DNA of 64,000 nucleotides from Membranipora membranacea (lineage: Eukaryota; Bryozoa; Gymnolaemata; Cheilostomatida; Membraniporidae): the NCBI GenBank assembly GCA_914767715.1, contig OU612073.1:22754001-22818000 (forward strand), given 5' to 3'. Below the pieces are notes generated by a model. That model saw only the letters and a program-made list of their open reading frames with translations, had not been told where the DNA came from and did no database searches. Below are positions 39,873 to 51,561 of the stretch, one piece after another. Position 1 is the first letter of the stretch. Every line of letters starts with the position of its first letter. A program made the translations under genes and the position numbers.

Positions 39873-42800
39873 ATGGAAGTCTCCGTTGTTCCCCACAACT
39901 TAGGGCGAGCTGGAGGATACATTATTAGCTTTATAGGAAATATGACAACGATGTCTTCTACAATGAGTACTAACGATAACACAACTGAGGATATTGTTAG
40001 AGCTGGATGCTTAGTCGACCCATTCAGTGTTGTGGCTTGTATAAGGTCAGTATAAGTTTACTGAAGTAACTCAACCCAGCCCTATTAAGGCCTTGAACGC
40101 CAACACTTTCCAGTGTTTTAGGCGGCTCTAGTCTGTATACCCTTGTAGATTGATCATTCTTCTGATCCTATGTTAGGGTTACATTCGTTTTGTCACTTTG
40201 GCTTATCTTCAACAGGAGATTTAAAATAAAACCACTCCACTGAACGTTACATCAAATCATGATATTTTCACTTGTTTTCAAAAATGTTGTTTTGAAGCCT
40301 ACTTATTCCATTTGATAGCTCTGACCATAAGACCATTAAAATTTCGCATGATTGATGCAGAACCTTTCCACAAAAGCCACAATGCAAACTAAAAACAAAC
40401 TGTAGCTAGACAGTTGTTATTGTGGTCAGCTTTCATCCTCTAGACCTGCCCACCTATCAATAATAACTGTGTTGTGGTTCAGTGTATGTGTTATTATTAT
40501 CAGATTATGAGGAGAGGATTCTTAGGAATATGCTATTGTCATATTTATTTTTCTAAAGGGGATATGGCCAGCAAACATCAACAAAAATATCCACATCATG
40601 TTTTTTTTACCTCGGTTGTATGCCACACTTTGCCAGCTTTGCGTTCCTGACCTTTCACTAATCTTAGAGCTTTGCTGTGTTTTGTTGCCAACTTACAATA
40701 ATATGTGATGGGAGTTTACTAACTATAACCAGATATCAAGGAGTTAAGACTCCATACATGGATTAACTGCCAGGCATCTGTAACAATTATTGTTATTGAT
40801 ATCGATGTTCGGAGTAATATTTTCATAAAACATTTAGAAAAGAAATCACATGACCCTATTGTTAGTCATACAAAATGTATCAGGGTGTTATAAGATGTAA
40901 AATTAGCAGCAGGTTAGTCATACTTGTGTGTCATAACGAAAGATTCAAAATGGTGATTTTTGTACTCTCACTTTAATATTGTGTGTATTGTTATTATATC
41001 AGGTATGGAGTGATGGCAGCGGTATTACTACTGACAGCGGTATTGTGTATACATCGTATATACAGATTACATACAGTCAGACATCAAGCCTTACATCACT
41101 ATCTTATATTCTACAGTTCCCTCATATCATGTACATTCTGGTAAGATCATAACTCCCTTGATAAGAGTGTGTGATTAGGTATATTGCTATTGCTGTTGAC
41201 TCGTACTGCTAACCTCCCTGCTGGTGTGTGATATGCACATAACATGTTTGTTGGAGTTATCTGCCAGTACAAAATTAAGAAGAAGACATGTCTTGTCATA
41301 TTGGTCATAGTTTGCTCTGCTAATTCAGAGATGGGCATTTGACTACATATGAGAGGCTCACTATATTAGTCTATTTCAATGGCTTTCAAAATTTCAAGCT
41401 CATTTATCCCAGTAATTCATTCTGAGGCGTACAAAAAAAAAATTTGATAGATTTTACTAAGATTTGATGTATTGATATTTACAGCGTTGTACACTGGGTA
41501 CTCGGCCAGTATGCCCAGTTAGACTTTATGGCTCAGTGGTTTAAACAGCTGGGTTACCTGGTGGTGACACATTTCTTCTGGACGAGAGCACATAGAGCAA
41601 TAAGACGAGAGAAGCTTACTAACTTCTGTCTGTTACCGGGTCTCGTGTTTGGATTACTTTACTGTACTGTGACGGTCTTACTCGGCGTGATCAAAGTTAA
41701 TGACTATGCTGCGGCGTGTCTAGGTAAGCACAATAACGACAACTTTTGGTTAAAAACTGACTAAAGGAAAATGAAAGTCAAGATTAAATATGAACCATGT
41801 CAGGGTTGCCTCCCTTGCTTGTAGGGACGTTAATAGAGAGAAGGCATTGCCGATCTGGCGTATTTGAGAAAACATCGTATTTATAGGTTTGTGTGCTCCA
41901 TATGATTTCATTGCTTTAAAATAAATGCACCTGTATTACTGTATGATTATTGTATAGAATATAGCTAATATAATAATTTGCTAAATAATATATAGGGTCT
42001 CTGAGAACAAAAAGTATATATGCATTGTAGCAAAATCAAACTAATTTTGAGACCACCCTTGCTTTTATTTCAGCCATAGAATGGGTGATGATGTCAAGCG
42101 CCGAGTTATTTATAGCTCAGCTATTCCTGTTAGCTGGTTTCTTCATCTCTAAGAGATTAGACGGCATCAGTACTATACACTCGGTGAGGAGATCGCAGAA
42201 ACTCAAACTTTGGAGTGTCGTCATAGTATTCGAGGTCAGTACGACAGGTATTGTAGTTCAATCCCATACCATAGCGTTTGGGGGATGTCAACACAGCGGA
42301 CATCTTCATTATGTATGAGTGCAGCGCAAGGTGAAAAAAATTGAAACCCTTGAATTATTTACCGGGAACTCCACTTGTAATATATATACTTTATGTATAT
42401 ATTTGGAGTGACTTCACTGAAATTACTGATGGCTAAATTAGCAAAAAGATTGCAAACTTGACTGAGCACTTTGACCTGTCATACTATGTTAGTATACCGT
42501 TAGTATACTAGTTAGTATACTAACTAGTATACTAGTATACTAGTATACTAGTTAGTGTACTAACTAGTATACTAGTATACTAACTAGTTAGTATACTAGT
42601 TAGTATACTAACTAGTATACTAACTAGTTAGTATACTAGTTAGTGTACTAACTAGTATACTAACTAGTTAGTATACTAGTATTCTAGTATACTAGTATAC
42701 TAGTTAGTACACTAACTAGTATACTAACCAGTATACTAACTAGTATACTAACTAGTGAGTATACTAGTTAGTGTACTAACTAGTATACTAACTAGTTAGT

Positions 42801-44796
42801 ATACTAGTATACTAGTTAGTACACTAACTAGTATACTAACCAGTTAGTATACTAGTTAGTATACTAACTAGTATACTAACTAGTATACTAGTTAGTATAC
42901 TAGTTAGTATACCGATGCATTGATGGAGAAATTATCCTCTCATTGTGACAGATATGATAACTCTATGAAAGTTAAACATGAAATGACAAGGTTGGAAAGT
43001 TATGATCGAGATTCAATTTTAGCGTTTTCATCTTCATCTATAGTATGAATAGAATATAGGAGTAAATTTGGCTTCATTATTGAAATTAATGCGGGATATA
43101 AATTTGAATATAGTCATCGAACTCAGGTTTTTTCGACATTGGCATAATATGATTATCTCGAGTGTTTTAGTGTGTTAGTGCTACTCCAATATCTCCTTAA
43201 TCTGTCTGTATAATGTAAATCACAAGATCATCACGTTTACATAAATTTATGAAACTCCCCTGGCTATGTCAATGACTCCACATCAAATACCAGGCACTGC
43301 CAGGCTGAGCTGTACCGGACTGTACCTTGCTGTACCAGGCTACGAAAGCTTGTTGTCTAATAAACTTCCCTATGCAGGACATTTAGCTGCTTATTATCTG
43401 CGCTATTTTGATTTCTCTATGATATTTCCAGCTGTCAGCGTTTGTAGGCTTTAGCTATGACCTAAGTATGCTCGCCATCGGATCTCACTACGCTAACTGT
43501 GGGAAGATATTCCACTACGATCAGATACTGTACAGCTTTGTCTTCGGCTCCTTTATGGTAAGTAACAGTTACAGTTTACCTCAAGTAGTGCATTACCAGA
43601 TTACGTGTAATCTTGGTACAAAGATTATAAGAACCCATACACATTTCGTGATTCACTATCACTATAATTCTGCTTGTAGATTTCAACCTTTTAATGCTTT
43701 CTGCTCAGGCATTAACTTTTGAAGCATACATTTATCTCTGCAGTATAGGTCTTGAACTAATTCATCTAGTCCTCAAAATCTTGACACTTTGACAGATGCT
43801 CTAAATGGAAGGCTGCACCTCTACCTTAATGGAAGGCTGCACCTCTACCTTAGTCATACAGATATAGTTCTTGTCCGAGGACCTGAAGGCACAGATTTTT
43901 TGTGACTTTTTTGATAATAAAATTAAGTTTGATAAGTCCATCACAACTGTGCAACAAAATATGGTAGTCAGCGACCTACCATACTCTGTATCTTACCGGG
44001 AATTCTCGGTTAATGTTGCATTCTGCTCTGATGGTTGATATTACTGTAGATTATAAAATTTGCGCTGCCGATCTGGGTGTTACTGGCAGCTCTGGATCCT
44101 ATAGAAGCCGCTCCTCTCTCACATGAGGACGATGATACTGACAGTCTTCAGGTCAGTACTCACAACATGTGGAGTCTTCTCAGCTGATTAGGATTCATAT
44201 ATTTCTTACATCATAAGATCAACAACATTGTCTGTTAAATAAGTTTTTTTGCGGTAAAGCCTGACTTTATGTATACTCAGTCCGAGTTCTTATGGTTCAG
44301 TTGGATAGAGCTTCAAGGTTTTGGTTGCAGAGGCCCTGTGTCCAAGTCTGAATACCACTGTAGTCAAATTTCTAATATGTTATATGTCACATGTCTGCTC
44401 AAACCTGTCCGTAAGCTATCAGGACCTAAGCGCCATACAGTACAACTATTTTAGCTTTTTACTTGCATTTTATTGCAACAAATAAAATAACTTTTGTTTA
44501 TATCCATTTCAATTACCAACTTTCAATGAACATCAAACCCTAAGACATTGCTATGGATGTAACCATAAGCTCGGCTCTACATCCGCCATAACACACGAGT
44601 ATGATAAATCTTCACTTTTACTTTATTACAGTCATCTGACCAGGTTGCGATTATTCCTAATAGAAGAACGTCATATCGACCTCAGTTATTCAGCAGATCA
44701 TCAAGTCATGAAACGTCTACCCCTCATAGACAACAGATATCAGTTGGTACTCTCTACAACTCACAGTCTGATAACCCTTCTAATGGTCCTACTTAG
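39873..44796 (+). CDS. Multi-pass (probably seven-transmembrane) protein of unknown family
   Basis: Seven exons with continuous phase: 39873-40045, 41003-41140, 41485-41723, 42074-42234, 43432-43557, 44050-44151, 44632-44796, giving 367 residues. The N-terminal ~57 residues have sequons (NMT, NTT) and no clear signal peptide. Hydrophobic segments follow, approximately: GVMAAVLLLTAVLCI (TM1), YLIFYSSLISCTFCVVHWVL (TM2), QLGYLVVTHFFW (TM3), LPGLVFGLLYCTVTVLLGVI (TM4), ELFIAQLFLLAGFFI (TM5), WSVVIVFELSAFVGF (TM6) and a segment spanning exons 5-6 ending PIWVLLAAL (TM7). The tail is Ser-rich and hydrophilic. Exon-wise TM layout and length resemble small seven-pass families such as TPRA1-like proteins, but I see no diagnostic motif: no DRY, CWxP or NPxxY, so it is not an ordinary class A GPCR. 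Likely location is a cellular membrane; the function is unknown. Confidence 0.82.
42493..42915. repeat. Palindromic satellite of TAGTATACTA / AGTTAGT units
   Basis: About 420 bp consists almost wholly of TAGTATACTA and TAACTAGTTAGT blocks joined in both orders, with rare variants (TAGTGTACTA, TAGTACACTA, ACCAGT). The core GTATAC and ACTAGT are self-complementary, so the tract can fold on itself at almost any register. It lies in intron 4 of the membrane-protein gene. Confidence 0.95.
43805..43852 (+). repeat. 24-bp tandem duplication
   Basis: Two adjacent identical copies of a 24-base unit (ATGGAAGGCTGCACCTCTAC plus four bases) lie in intron 5 of the membrane-protein gene. Confidence 0.85.
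44285..44370 (+). mobile_element. Possible tRNA-derived SINE relic
   Basis: A good RNA polymerase III A box (TGGTTCAGTTGG, 44293-44304) is followed about 35 bases later by a degenerate B box (TGTCCAAGTCT, about 44338-44348). Spacing is tRNA-like, but I cannot fold a full cloverleaf. The best reading is a decayed tRNA-derived SINE in intron 6 of the membrane-protein gene. Confidence 0.45.
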
Positions 44797-45785
44797 AACA
44801 CACTATGGTGCCTCAAGTATTCACATGGCGCTGATCAAACACTTAGTGAAATGTATAAATGTAGATAATTTATAATATTATATGATATAATGCATGAGTT
44901 TTTTTATGTTACAATGTTGAATGGTTTTCTCCAACTTTTCTCTCTACTTTATTACAAGTAAAAGCAAACTAAGTGTCCAGTCTGCTGTTTTTTATCTGCT
45001 GCTTTTTGATGATTTAATTAAAATATCACGCTATCAATAACGAAAATCTTTAACAAATGCAATCCCTGCACAAGTGTGAAGTTTTATTACTGTACTAATT
45101 ACTGTAATAACTGAATCACTTGCGCAGCTGGGAACCAGATTGTTAATTCAGTTGTCTGCCTGGTCTGAATAAGACTTTATGTTAAAAAATGAACTGAACA
45201 AAATGGCAAATGTTTTTTACATATCACATTGAACAAAACTGTAATGATTTTTTTTTCTATAACAAATGGTGCTTTAGATTAGAGAAAAACTAATAAATAG
45301 CAAGAAAACATACTTATCATATGAGACAAAAGAGCTATCTAAACGCATTGAGTCTGTCATTCTAATGGCTGTCCAATCAAGTCGATTCTATATGTGATAT
45401 TAGCTTCAACAAACACCACCACAAGTTTGCCTTATATAGGTTTTGTAGATACCACCATTATTTTTAAAGGATTAAAGAACTACAAAACAATAGAGTATAA
45501 AATGTAAAAAGAAAATTGAATAATTGAGATGGCCGCTGCAGAGTCCTCGCACTTCTCCCTCATACCTCCAATCAAATGAGCTCTGGTACTAAAGCTACAA
45601 CATGTTAGGTAATGTCTGTATTTGTCCCTCTAAAGTTTATTCAGTATCAGTAGTCTCGCCCCACAAAACAACAGTTCACCTGAAACATAAGATGAAATCC
45701 CAGTGATATTGATTTATAACTGCATGGTTAGAAATCATAATTATTTACCCCTTCATAGAACTCAAGCCTTTGAGGGAATCTCGCT
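44797..45785. other. Convergent intergenic region
   Basis: About 1 kb lies between the stop codons of the membrane-protein gene (+) and the TPR gene (-). On the minus strand AATAAA at 45641-45636 is a plausible polyadenylation signal for the TPR gene, about 150 bases past its stop. I see no exon. Confidence 0.5.
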
Positions 45786-47371
45786 CTACATCTTTGATAG
45801 TTTTCTTTTTGCTTTTTGCACCAATTCTTTCAAATTGCGACGAATATAAGGGTTGTCAGCTTCAACAACTTTCTTATAATGATCTCGAGCTGCGCTCAAG
45901 TCCTCAATGTGCTCTAGATAATGGCCAAGATTCCAGTTGTACGGAATTAGATATCGTGGCTGATCCTGTAGATATTTTCCGTCCTGTTCGAATGCTTTCT
46001 CAACATGCTCTCTATCTTTTCCTAACAACGCCAGAACTCGCGGCCATTCTTTTATCCAGTAACCTGTGCCCGTCTCTACATGTCTCATGAAGTGATCTTC
46101 TGCTCGCTCAAGAAGGTCTCTCAGTTCTTTGTCTTCTTTCTTAGGGTAAAAACTGTAGGTCACGAACATAAGCATTCCTTTCTCTGTCAGCTGGCCTGAA
46201 CATAATAAAGGACTTTTTTTATCAACAACTATTTTTAATTCAATCGACAGTATATGCATATTTTGTGCTTGAAATTTTATTTTGGTTTGATAACTTTGCA
46301 TTGCATTCTTCTAATGACTTGTGTTCATCACTTGACTTGAGTTATAAAATATCCACACAATGTTTCAGACTCACCTCTCATATGTTCTGGATAGCTGAGT
46401 GCGTGTAACTCTCTTACTTCTTCTTCATGCTTTTCACAGTATTTTAGTGCCCACAGATTCAGTAGTATGTTACCACATACTGTTGGACCCATCTCAATTC
46501 TTCCTGGATTCGCAATTCTGTACGTCTCCCCTATTTTCAGCGCTTTTTGCAGTTTTTCTTGAATCTCGACGATGTCGAAAAATTGATCTCCAAAATCGAA
46601 TCTTGACAATGACTTGGCAACTTTGGCGTACAAATTAGCTGGACCAATTTCATCAGTTGTAGTCACCAGATCTAACAGTTTCGGTGCTGTGTTCTCAAGG
46701 GTCATGTGAGTTGATAATTTGGATGCTATTCTTTGCAGTGCACCTGAGATCGTGGCACTTTGTGAGCTGTCATCGCTGGCAAAACACAGAACACCTGTTA
46801 TTTCCAGCCATAGTAGAAGCTCATCTTGCTCAATACGATTGTCAACGAACCACTCTAATTGGTCGACCCATTTATCCAGAGAATCAGATGAAGTTCGTAC
46901 TTCAGATGAAAGGACCTTTAGATAAAGGAAATGAGGTTCTGGATCAGATGCAGGTTCTGTGAAGACGTCTTCCAGTATGGTCAGAGCCCTGTCTCGACCT
47001 TGACCTTCAGGCGTTTTGTCTAACATGTGTATCCAACGAGCGTATTCAGCCTTTGCCTGAGTAAGCTTGGCAGCATTTTTCTCTATGAGTTGATCTCTTT
47101 GAAGCAAGGCCTCATCAGCATTCTCCCCACTCATCACCAACAGGTAGCCTTTGTTGTTCCATGCTTGTATGCTTTCTTTGTCTTTCCGAATAGCGTATTC
47201 TATTTTCTGTTCTGCGGCAATCCTGTCTTTGTTCTTTAACAAAAGGATAGCAGTCTCGAAGTTGATATCACTGATCCATTTACTGGTCTGTGCCCTCTCA
47301 TGTTCGTTCAGATTCTCAGCTGAAACTTTAAAGAAGCTGAATTCCCAATCCTTAAATATATTTCCAGTCAT
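45786..47371 (-). CDS. TPR-like helical repeat protein
   Basis: Two exons, 47371-46375 and 46195-45786, joined at GT-AG with continuous phase; product 468 residues. I start at the ATG of MTGNIFKDWEF because the longer open frame upstream has no ATG. No signal peptide or membrane segment is visible. TPR-like helix pairs are clearest near the N-terminus (IEYAIRKDKESIQAWNNKGY, then LLVMSGENADEALL) and near the C-terminus (YNWNLGHYLEHIEDLSAARD, then HYKKVVEADN). The middle is predicted helical with acidic loops. The C-terminus is basic (KAKRKLSKM). It probably acts as a cytosolic scaffold or adaptor. Resemblance to TTC22- or IFIT-type proteins is only general, so I give no symbol. The large single 1-kb exon is unusual for this window. 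Confidence 0.85.
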
Positions 47372-47747
47372 TTTTCTGACCTTTTGGTAAGAATATCCAT
47401 CTCCCAACAACAATGTTCAAATGTTCATTCAATTTATTGGTATCTATTGATACACATTGATTTACTTGTCCCAGTTCACATGTCTTCATATGAGATGTTA
47501 ATGACTCTTTGGATGCTGACATATCTTGTTTAATTATTGATGACGATTTTTATTCACCACTAAAAGGCAACAATGGCATTAGGTATAGGGATTATCCATT
47601 GGTTAATCAGGTATGGCAAACAAAAACACCAAGTATAATGACCAATATATCACAGTAACAATTCTTGAAAGGAACTGCCGGCACCCCGATTGTATCATCT
47701 AGATGCATTCTTATCATGAGCTCACCTGTGTGGCGGGTGGCAGACAT

Positions 47748-47970
47748 TTCGCCAATGTACATTTTGCCAATGCTATGTTTTGCCAATCACATTTCGCCAA
47801 TCATACTTTGCCAAAGACATTTCGCCAGTCATATTTTGCCAATCACATTTCGCCAAAGATGTTTTGCCAATTTTATTTTGCCAATCTCATTTTGCCAAAG
47901 ATATTTTGCCAATCTCATTTTGCCGATCATGAATTGCCAATAACATTTTGTCAACCCCAATTGCCAATTA
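47748..47970. repeat. Degenerate GCCAAT minisatellite, about 14 copies
   Basis: Units of about 15-16 bases of the form CATTTTGCCAATCT or CATTTCGCCAAT are tandemly repeated with substitutions (CATATTTTGCCAAT, GATGTTTTGCCAAT). Each unit carries a CCAAT pentamer. The tract starts about 380 bp upstream of the TPR-gene start codon. Apparent Cys/His/Phe-rich open frames here are translations of the repeat, not genes. Confidence 0.88.
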
Positions 47971-48411
47971 AGGCGTAGAAATATTCATTCCATGAATGCT
48001 TCATGATGATGGTAAGGAATGCGTACCGGGTCAATTGTCGGTATGGGACGACTCCAATTGTTTTTGAGCACGCGCAATCAGCACTTATTGATTGTTCCCT
48101 CTTCATGGTTCTGGTTTTACTATCCTGATCCCTTTTTGCTGTGACCGTTACAATTACCGATATCAGCACCCGTATTTTTTCCAAAAAATTCCGATTTCAG
48201 ACTAGATTGTCGACCGCAAAACTGGATTTGTATTTGCTGTGATCTAAAGTTTAATGACAGATAGTAAGCAATATAGTTTGGTATTAGACACCATATCTAT
48301 TCAGGGCGGGGGGGGGGGGGAGAGACTATGAACGTTTATTCTGCTGTTCAGCCATACATTAATTAAGCACCTACAGGAATAATTATAATAATATGTTATA
48401 AGCACACACTG

Positions 48412-48468
48412 ATATAATATAATATAATATAATATAATATAATATAATATAATATAATATAATATAAT
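48412..48468. repeat. (ATAAT)n microsatellite
   Basis: About 11 uninterrupted copies of the pentanucleotide ATAAT. A G-run of about 15 bases sits nearby at about 48306-48320. Confidence 0.95.
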
Positions 48469-49319
48469 GTGAATGGTTGAACATCAGAGGTCTATAATAT
48501 ATGAAAAGAAATATCTTTCCTATTCACATCCATCCTTGACTGTTGCCGGTTAGTTCATGCAATTCTTGCTGAGATTGTCCATCCAAAGAGTTCGAGCTTA
48601 AAACATTTGCAGGCATAGGTTAAGGCAAAATGGTGGCCGAATGTTGCACCTGGAAAACATCAGCAACATGAAGGTGCTGGCTATCTATGTATTGTGGTAC
48701 TGATATAATCACCAATATTAATTTATCAATAATTTTATGATAATAATAATCTCTACAAATTCATAATATACGTATATAAATCTCAAAAAGGAAATTTTTT
48801 TAGTTGATATTCTTTGTTCACATTCTAAACATTCTACCTTTTCCTTGGTGATGAAATTTTGGCCATAGGTGTTTTTTCTGCGGTTGGTCTTGTACAATGG
48901 TGGATTTCGACAGGTTTACACTGCAAGATTTATTATCTGCGCTACTGGAACGCATAGGTCTTTGCCACATTGTTTGCTAACCCACGCAGGGTAGTAATTG
49001 CTACGTACAGCTTTCAATGTGTTGCTGGTAATCAGGTTTTAAAGACAAAAAAATAGCACATTATTTCTCGGCATTCACCTTGATGAGAGCATAGTTTTGA
49101 AATCAAATATTTCAAAAGTTTTTCGGAAATTGACACCTATTGTCATCTAAATGACACCTATTCACTTCAAAACTCTGCACACATAGCTATGTGACCTCTT
49201 TCTTTTCTGTGTATCAAATTGTGCCCATTGAAAATTGTAAATTGTTGCTTTTTAATAATAATGGCGAGTTAGAAATCAAAACCCCGGCCGTAACAGCCAC
49301 TTGGTGCAAACCTGTTGAA

Positions 49320-49460
49320 TTTATACCAACTGGGGGAGGAGGGGGCGGCTCCTTTTGCCTTGCGTGAGAGTTTTCGGGGTGTGGTTCGAATCTTGCCAAG
49401 TAGGCTGCGTGTCTGGGCTAGCCTTGTGGAAAGTAGGCTTCATTGTCCTGACATGGTCGC
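49320..49460 (+). mobile_element. Possible tRNA-derived SINE fragment
   Basis: A near-consensus B box (GGTTCGAATC, 49383-49392) lies in a locally GC-richer 140-bp patch. I do not see an equally good A box upstream at tRNA spacing, so a truncated or diverged SINE head is more likely than a functional tRNA. Confidence 0.4.
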
Positions 49461-50094
49461 CTCACTATTCCTGGACTTATCCTACCATGCCGCTGCTTTA
49501 TTTTATTTCACTATTTTAGTGCATTTGTTTTAACTACAATAAATTGTTGCAGGTCATGGATCCTCATATCTCAGCCAAGCACATCAGAGCTCTATGGTCT
49601 GGACCTCACTCAAAAAGTCACCTTGATTCTTCATACAGTCGAGGCATCAAACTCAGCTTTTCTCATATACTCATAACATTACAACAATAACTGCAGTCTA
49701 CTATTCCAAGTGTTAGCAACAATCCCCCTACATCTCCTATTAATCCGCTCCATTTTCCTTTTCCACAGACAGTTATTGCCGCTGACTCAATGCTTTCGGC
49801 ACATTATTGAAAAACATAGGAGAAGTGAAAGTGGAATATTTCTAATTAAATGAAACGAAGAAACCCATATCCAGTGCCTCATAACACTTTTTCAAAAAGT
49901 GTTTTTTAAAAAAATAGATGAAATGGCTGTGTCAAAGTCTTGTCTTCGAACACATATGTGTAGTAAAACCAGTTGAGGGTTTTTATTTACACTTTTTTTG
50001 CCTGATATGTGCCATGAAGGCTTGAAAAAAAGAAAAATTACACAACAGTTCACTTTACCCATTCATTCATCTCCAATTTAAATCTATGAGCCTC

Positions 50095-50320
50095 AGCGGG
50101 TCAGCATGGCCGAGTGGTGAACATGGCGCCGGTGGTCGAGTTAAATTGTTGAGCCAGATTGGTTGATAGACCAGGGAGGAGTAATACTAACTATTGGTGG
50201 TTTAACTGATACAGAATCTTTTTATTACTACTTACACCCATTACGACATTAAATTTAAACACCTGGACTGGATGGCTTTGCGCAAGATGCCCGAGTTCAA
50301 TTCCCGGTGAGGCCAGATTT
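50095..50320 (+). mobile_element. Interrupted tRNA-like/SINE head
   Basis: An A-box match (TGGCCGAGTGG, 50107-50117) and a B-box match (GAGTTCAATTCCCGG, 50293-50307) are separated by about 175 bases instead of the usual 30-50. This fits two SINE fragments, or one head split by an insertion. It is not a functional tRNA as it stands. Confidence 0.4.
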
Positions 50321-50534
50321 TATTTACATGTCGTCTCTTTATATACACCTCTGAAGTTTTGTGGCATCTATGATCGCGACATTTCTAGTTTAATTTTATA
50401 TTCTAACACTTATGCTGTGCTACATAGGGTGGCAATCGTGTAACTGTAATGTACTGATCTTGTAGGATGTGAGTACACAACTCCAAGTAGTGAATTGCGG
50501 GCGTGATGATTAGTGCCATTAACTCATTGTTTTG

Positions 50535-50760
50535 TGGGGATGGTGAGATGGCGCAGTTGGTTACCGCGGTTACTATTCGCTGCCAGACGATTGGGGCTCC
50601 AGGAGTCTGGGTTTCATGTCTCACTGGGGGAGCTTTCAAGGTTGATCTTCCCAGTTCTCAGCACCATCGGATTTATCTCTGTCCTTCTCAGCATCAAAGA
50701 CCTACTTGTATCATGGATAAGCAAAAGAATATTATTGTTCTGTCGATCGGCAACTGAATC
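50535..50760 (+). mobile_element. tRNA-derived SINE
   Basis: The sequence has an excellent A box (TGGCGCAGTTGG, 50549-50560) and a B-box-like GGTTTCATGTC at 50610-50620, at tRNA-compatible spacing. A GC-rich head and an AT-richer tail follow the typical SINE pattern. The B box is degenerate and no full cloverleaf folds, so a tRNA gene is unlikely. The 44-bp minisatellite starts about 90 bp downstream. Confidence 0.6.
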
Positions 50761-50850
50761 CGGTTTGTGAGTTATTTTTTCATTCTTGTTTATCCGGTTA
50801 TTTTTCTTTCTACATTGTTTGCTATTTGTCACTTAGTCATTGTATTTTTA

Positions 50851-51561
50851 ATCATTGTAAAACATGATCTTATTTACCTCCCTATACTGCACTGATCATT
50901 GTAAAACATGATCTTATTTACCTCCCTGTACCGCACTAATCATTGTAAAACATGATCTTATTTACCTCCCTGTACTGCACTGATCATTGTAAAACATGAT
51001 CTTATTTACCTCCCTATACTGCACTGATCATTGTAAAACATGATCTTATTTACCTCCCTGTACCGCACTAATCATTGTAAAACATGATCTTATTTACCTC
51101 CCTGTACCGCACTAATCATTGTAAAACATGATCTTATTTACCTCCCTATACTGCACTGATCATTGTAAAACATGATCTTATTTACCTCCCTGTACCGCAC
51201 TGATCATTGTAAAACATGATCTTATTTACCTCCCTGTACTGCACTGATCATTGTAAAACATGATCTTATTTACCTCCCTGTACCGCACTGATCATTGTAA
51301 AACATGATCTTATTTACCTCCCTATACTGCACTGATCATTGTAAAACATGATCTTATTTACCTCCCTGTACCGCACTGATCATTGTAAAACATGATCTTA
51401 TTTACCTCCCTGTACTGCACTGATCATTGTAAAACATGATCTTATTTACCTCCCTATACTGCACTGATCATTGTAAAACATGATCTTATTTACCTCCCTG
51501 TACCGCACTAATCATTGTAAAACATGATCTTATTTACCTCCCTGTACTGCACTGATCATTG
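50851..51561 (+). repeat. 44-bp minisatellite, 16 full copies
   Basis: Sixteen units of exactly 44 bp run from 50851 to 51554 with no length variation, followed by a 7-base partial copy. Each unit starts ATCATTGTAAAACATGATC, and with the preceding base contains the inverted pair GATCAT/ATGATC. Units differ only at three sites near the 3' end (A/G, T/C, G/A). Classed by these sites as A, B, C or D, they run A B C A B B A D C D A D C A B C, suggesting a three-unit (132-bp) higher-order period. Near-perfect homogeneity implies recent expansion or gene conversion. Confidence 0.97.

Noticed and set aside
46399-47390. Several plus-strand open frames of 68-92 codons
   Set aside because: They are antisense shadows of the large TPR-gene exon.
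47665-47978. Two overlapping Cys/His/Phe-rich open frames on the plus strand
   Set aside because: They translate the GCCAAT minisatellite; the periodic residues come from the DNA repeat.
50107-50307. Functional tRNA gene
   Set aside because: A and B boxes are about 175 bases apart and I cannot form the acceptor stem.
48412-51561. CRISPR-like array
   Set aside because: The 44-bp units are contiguous with no unique spacers, in a eukaryotic context; it is a minisatellite.
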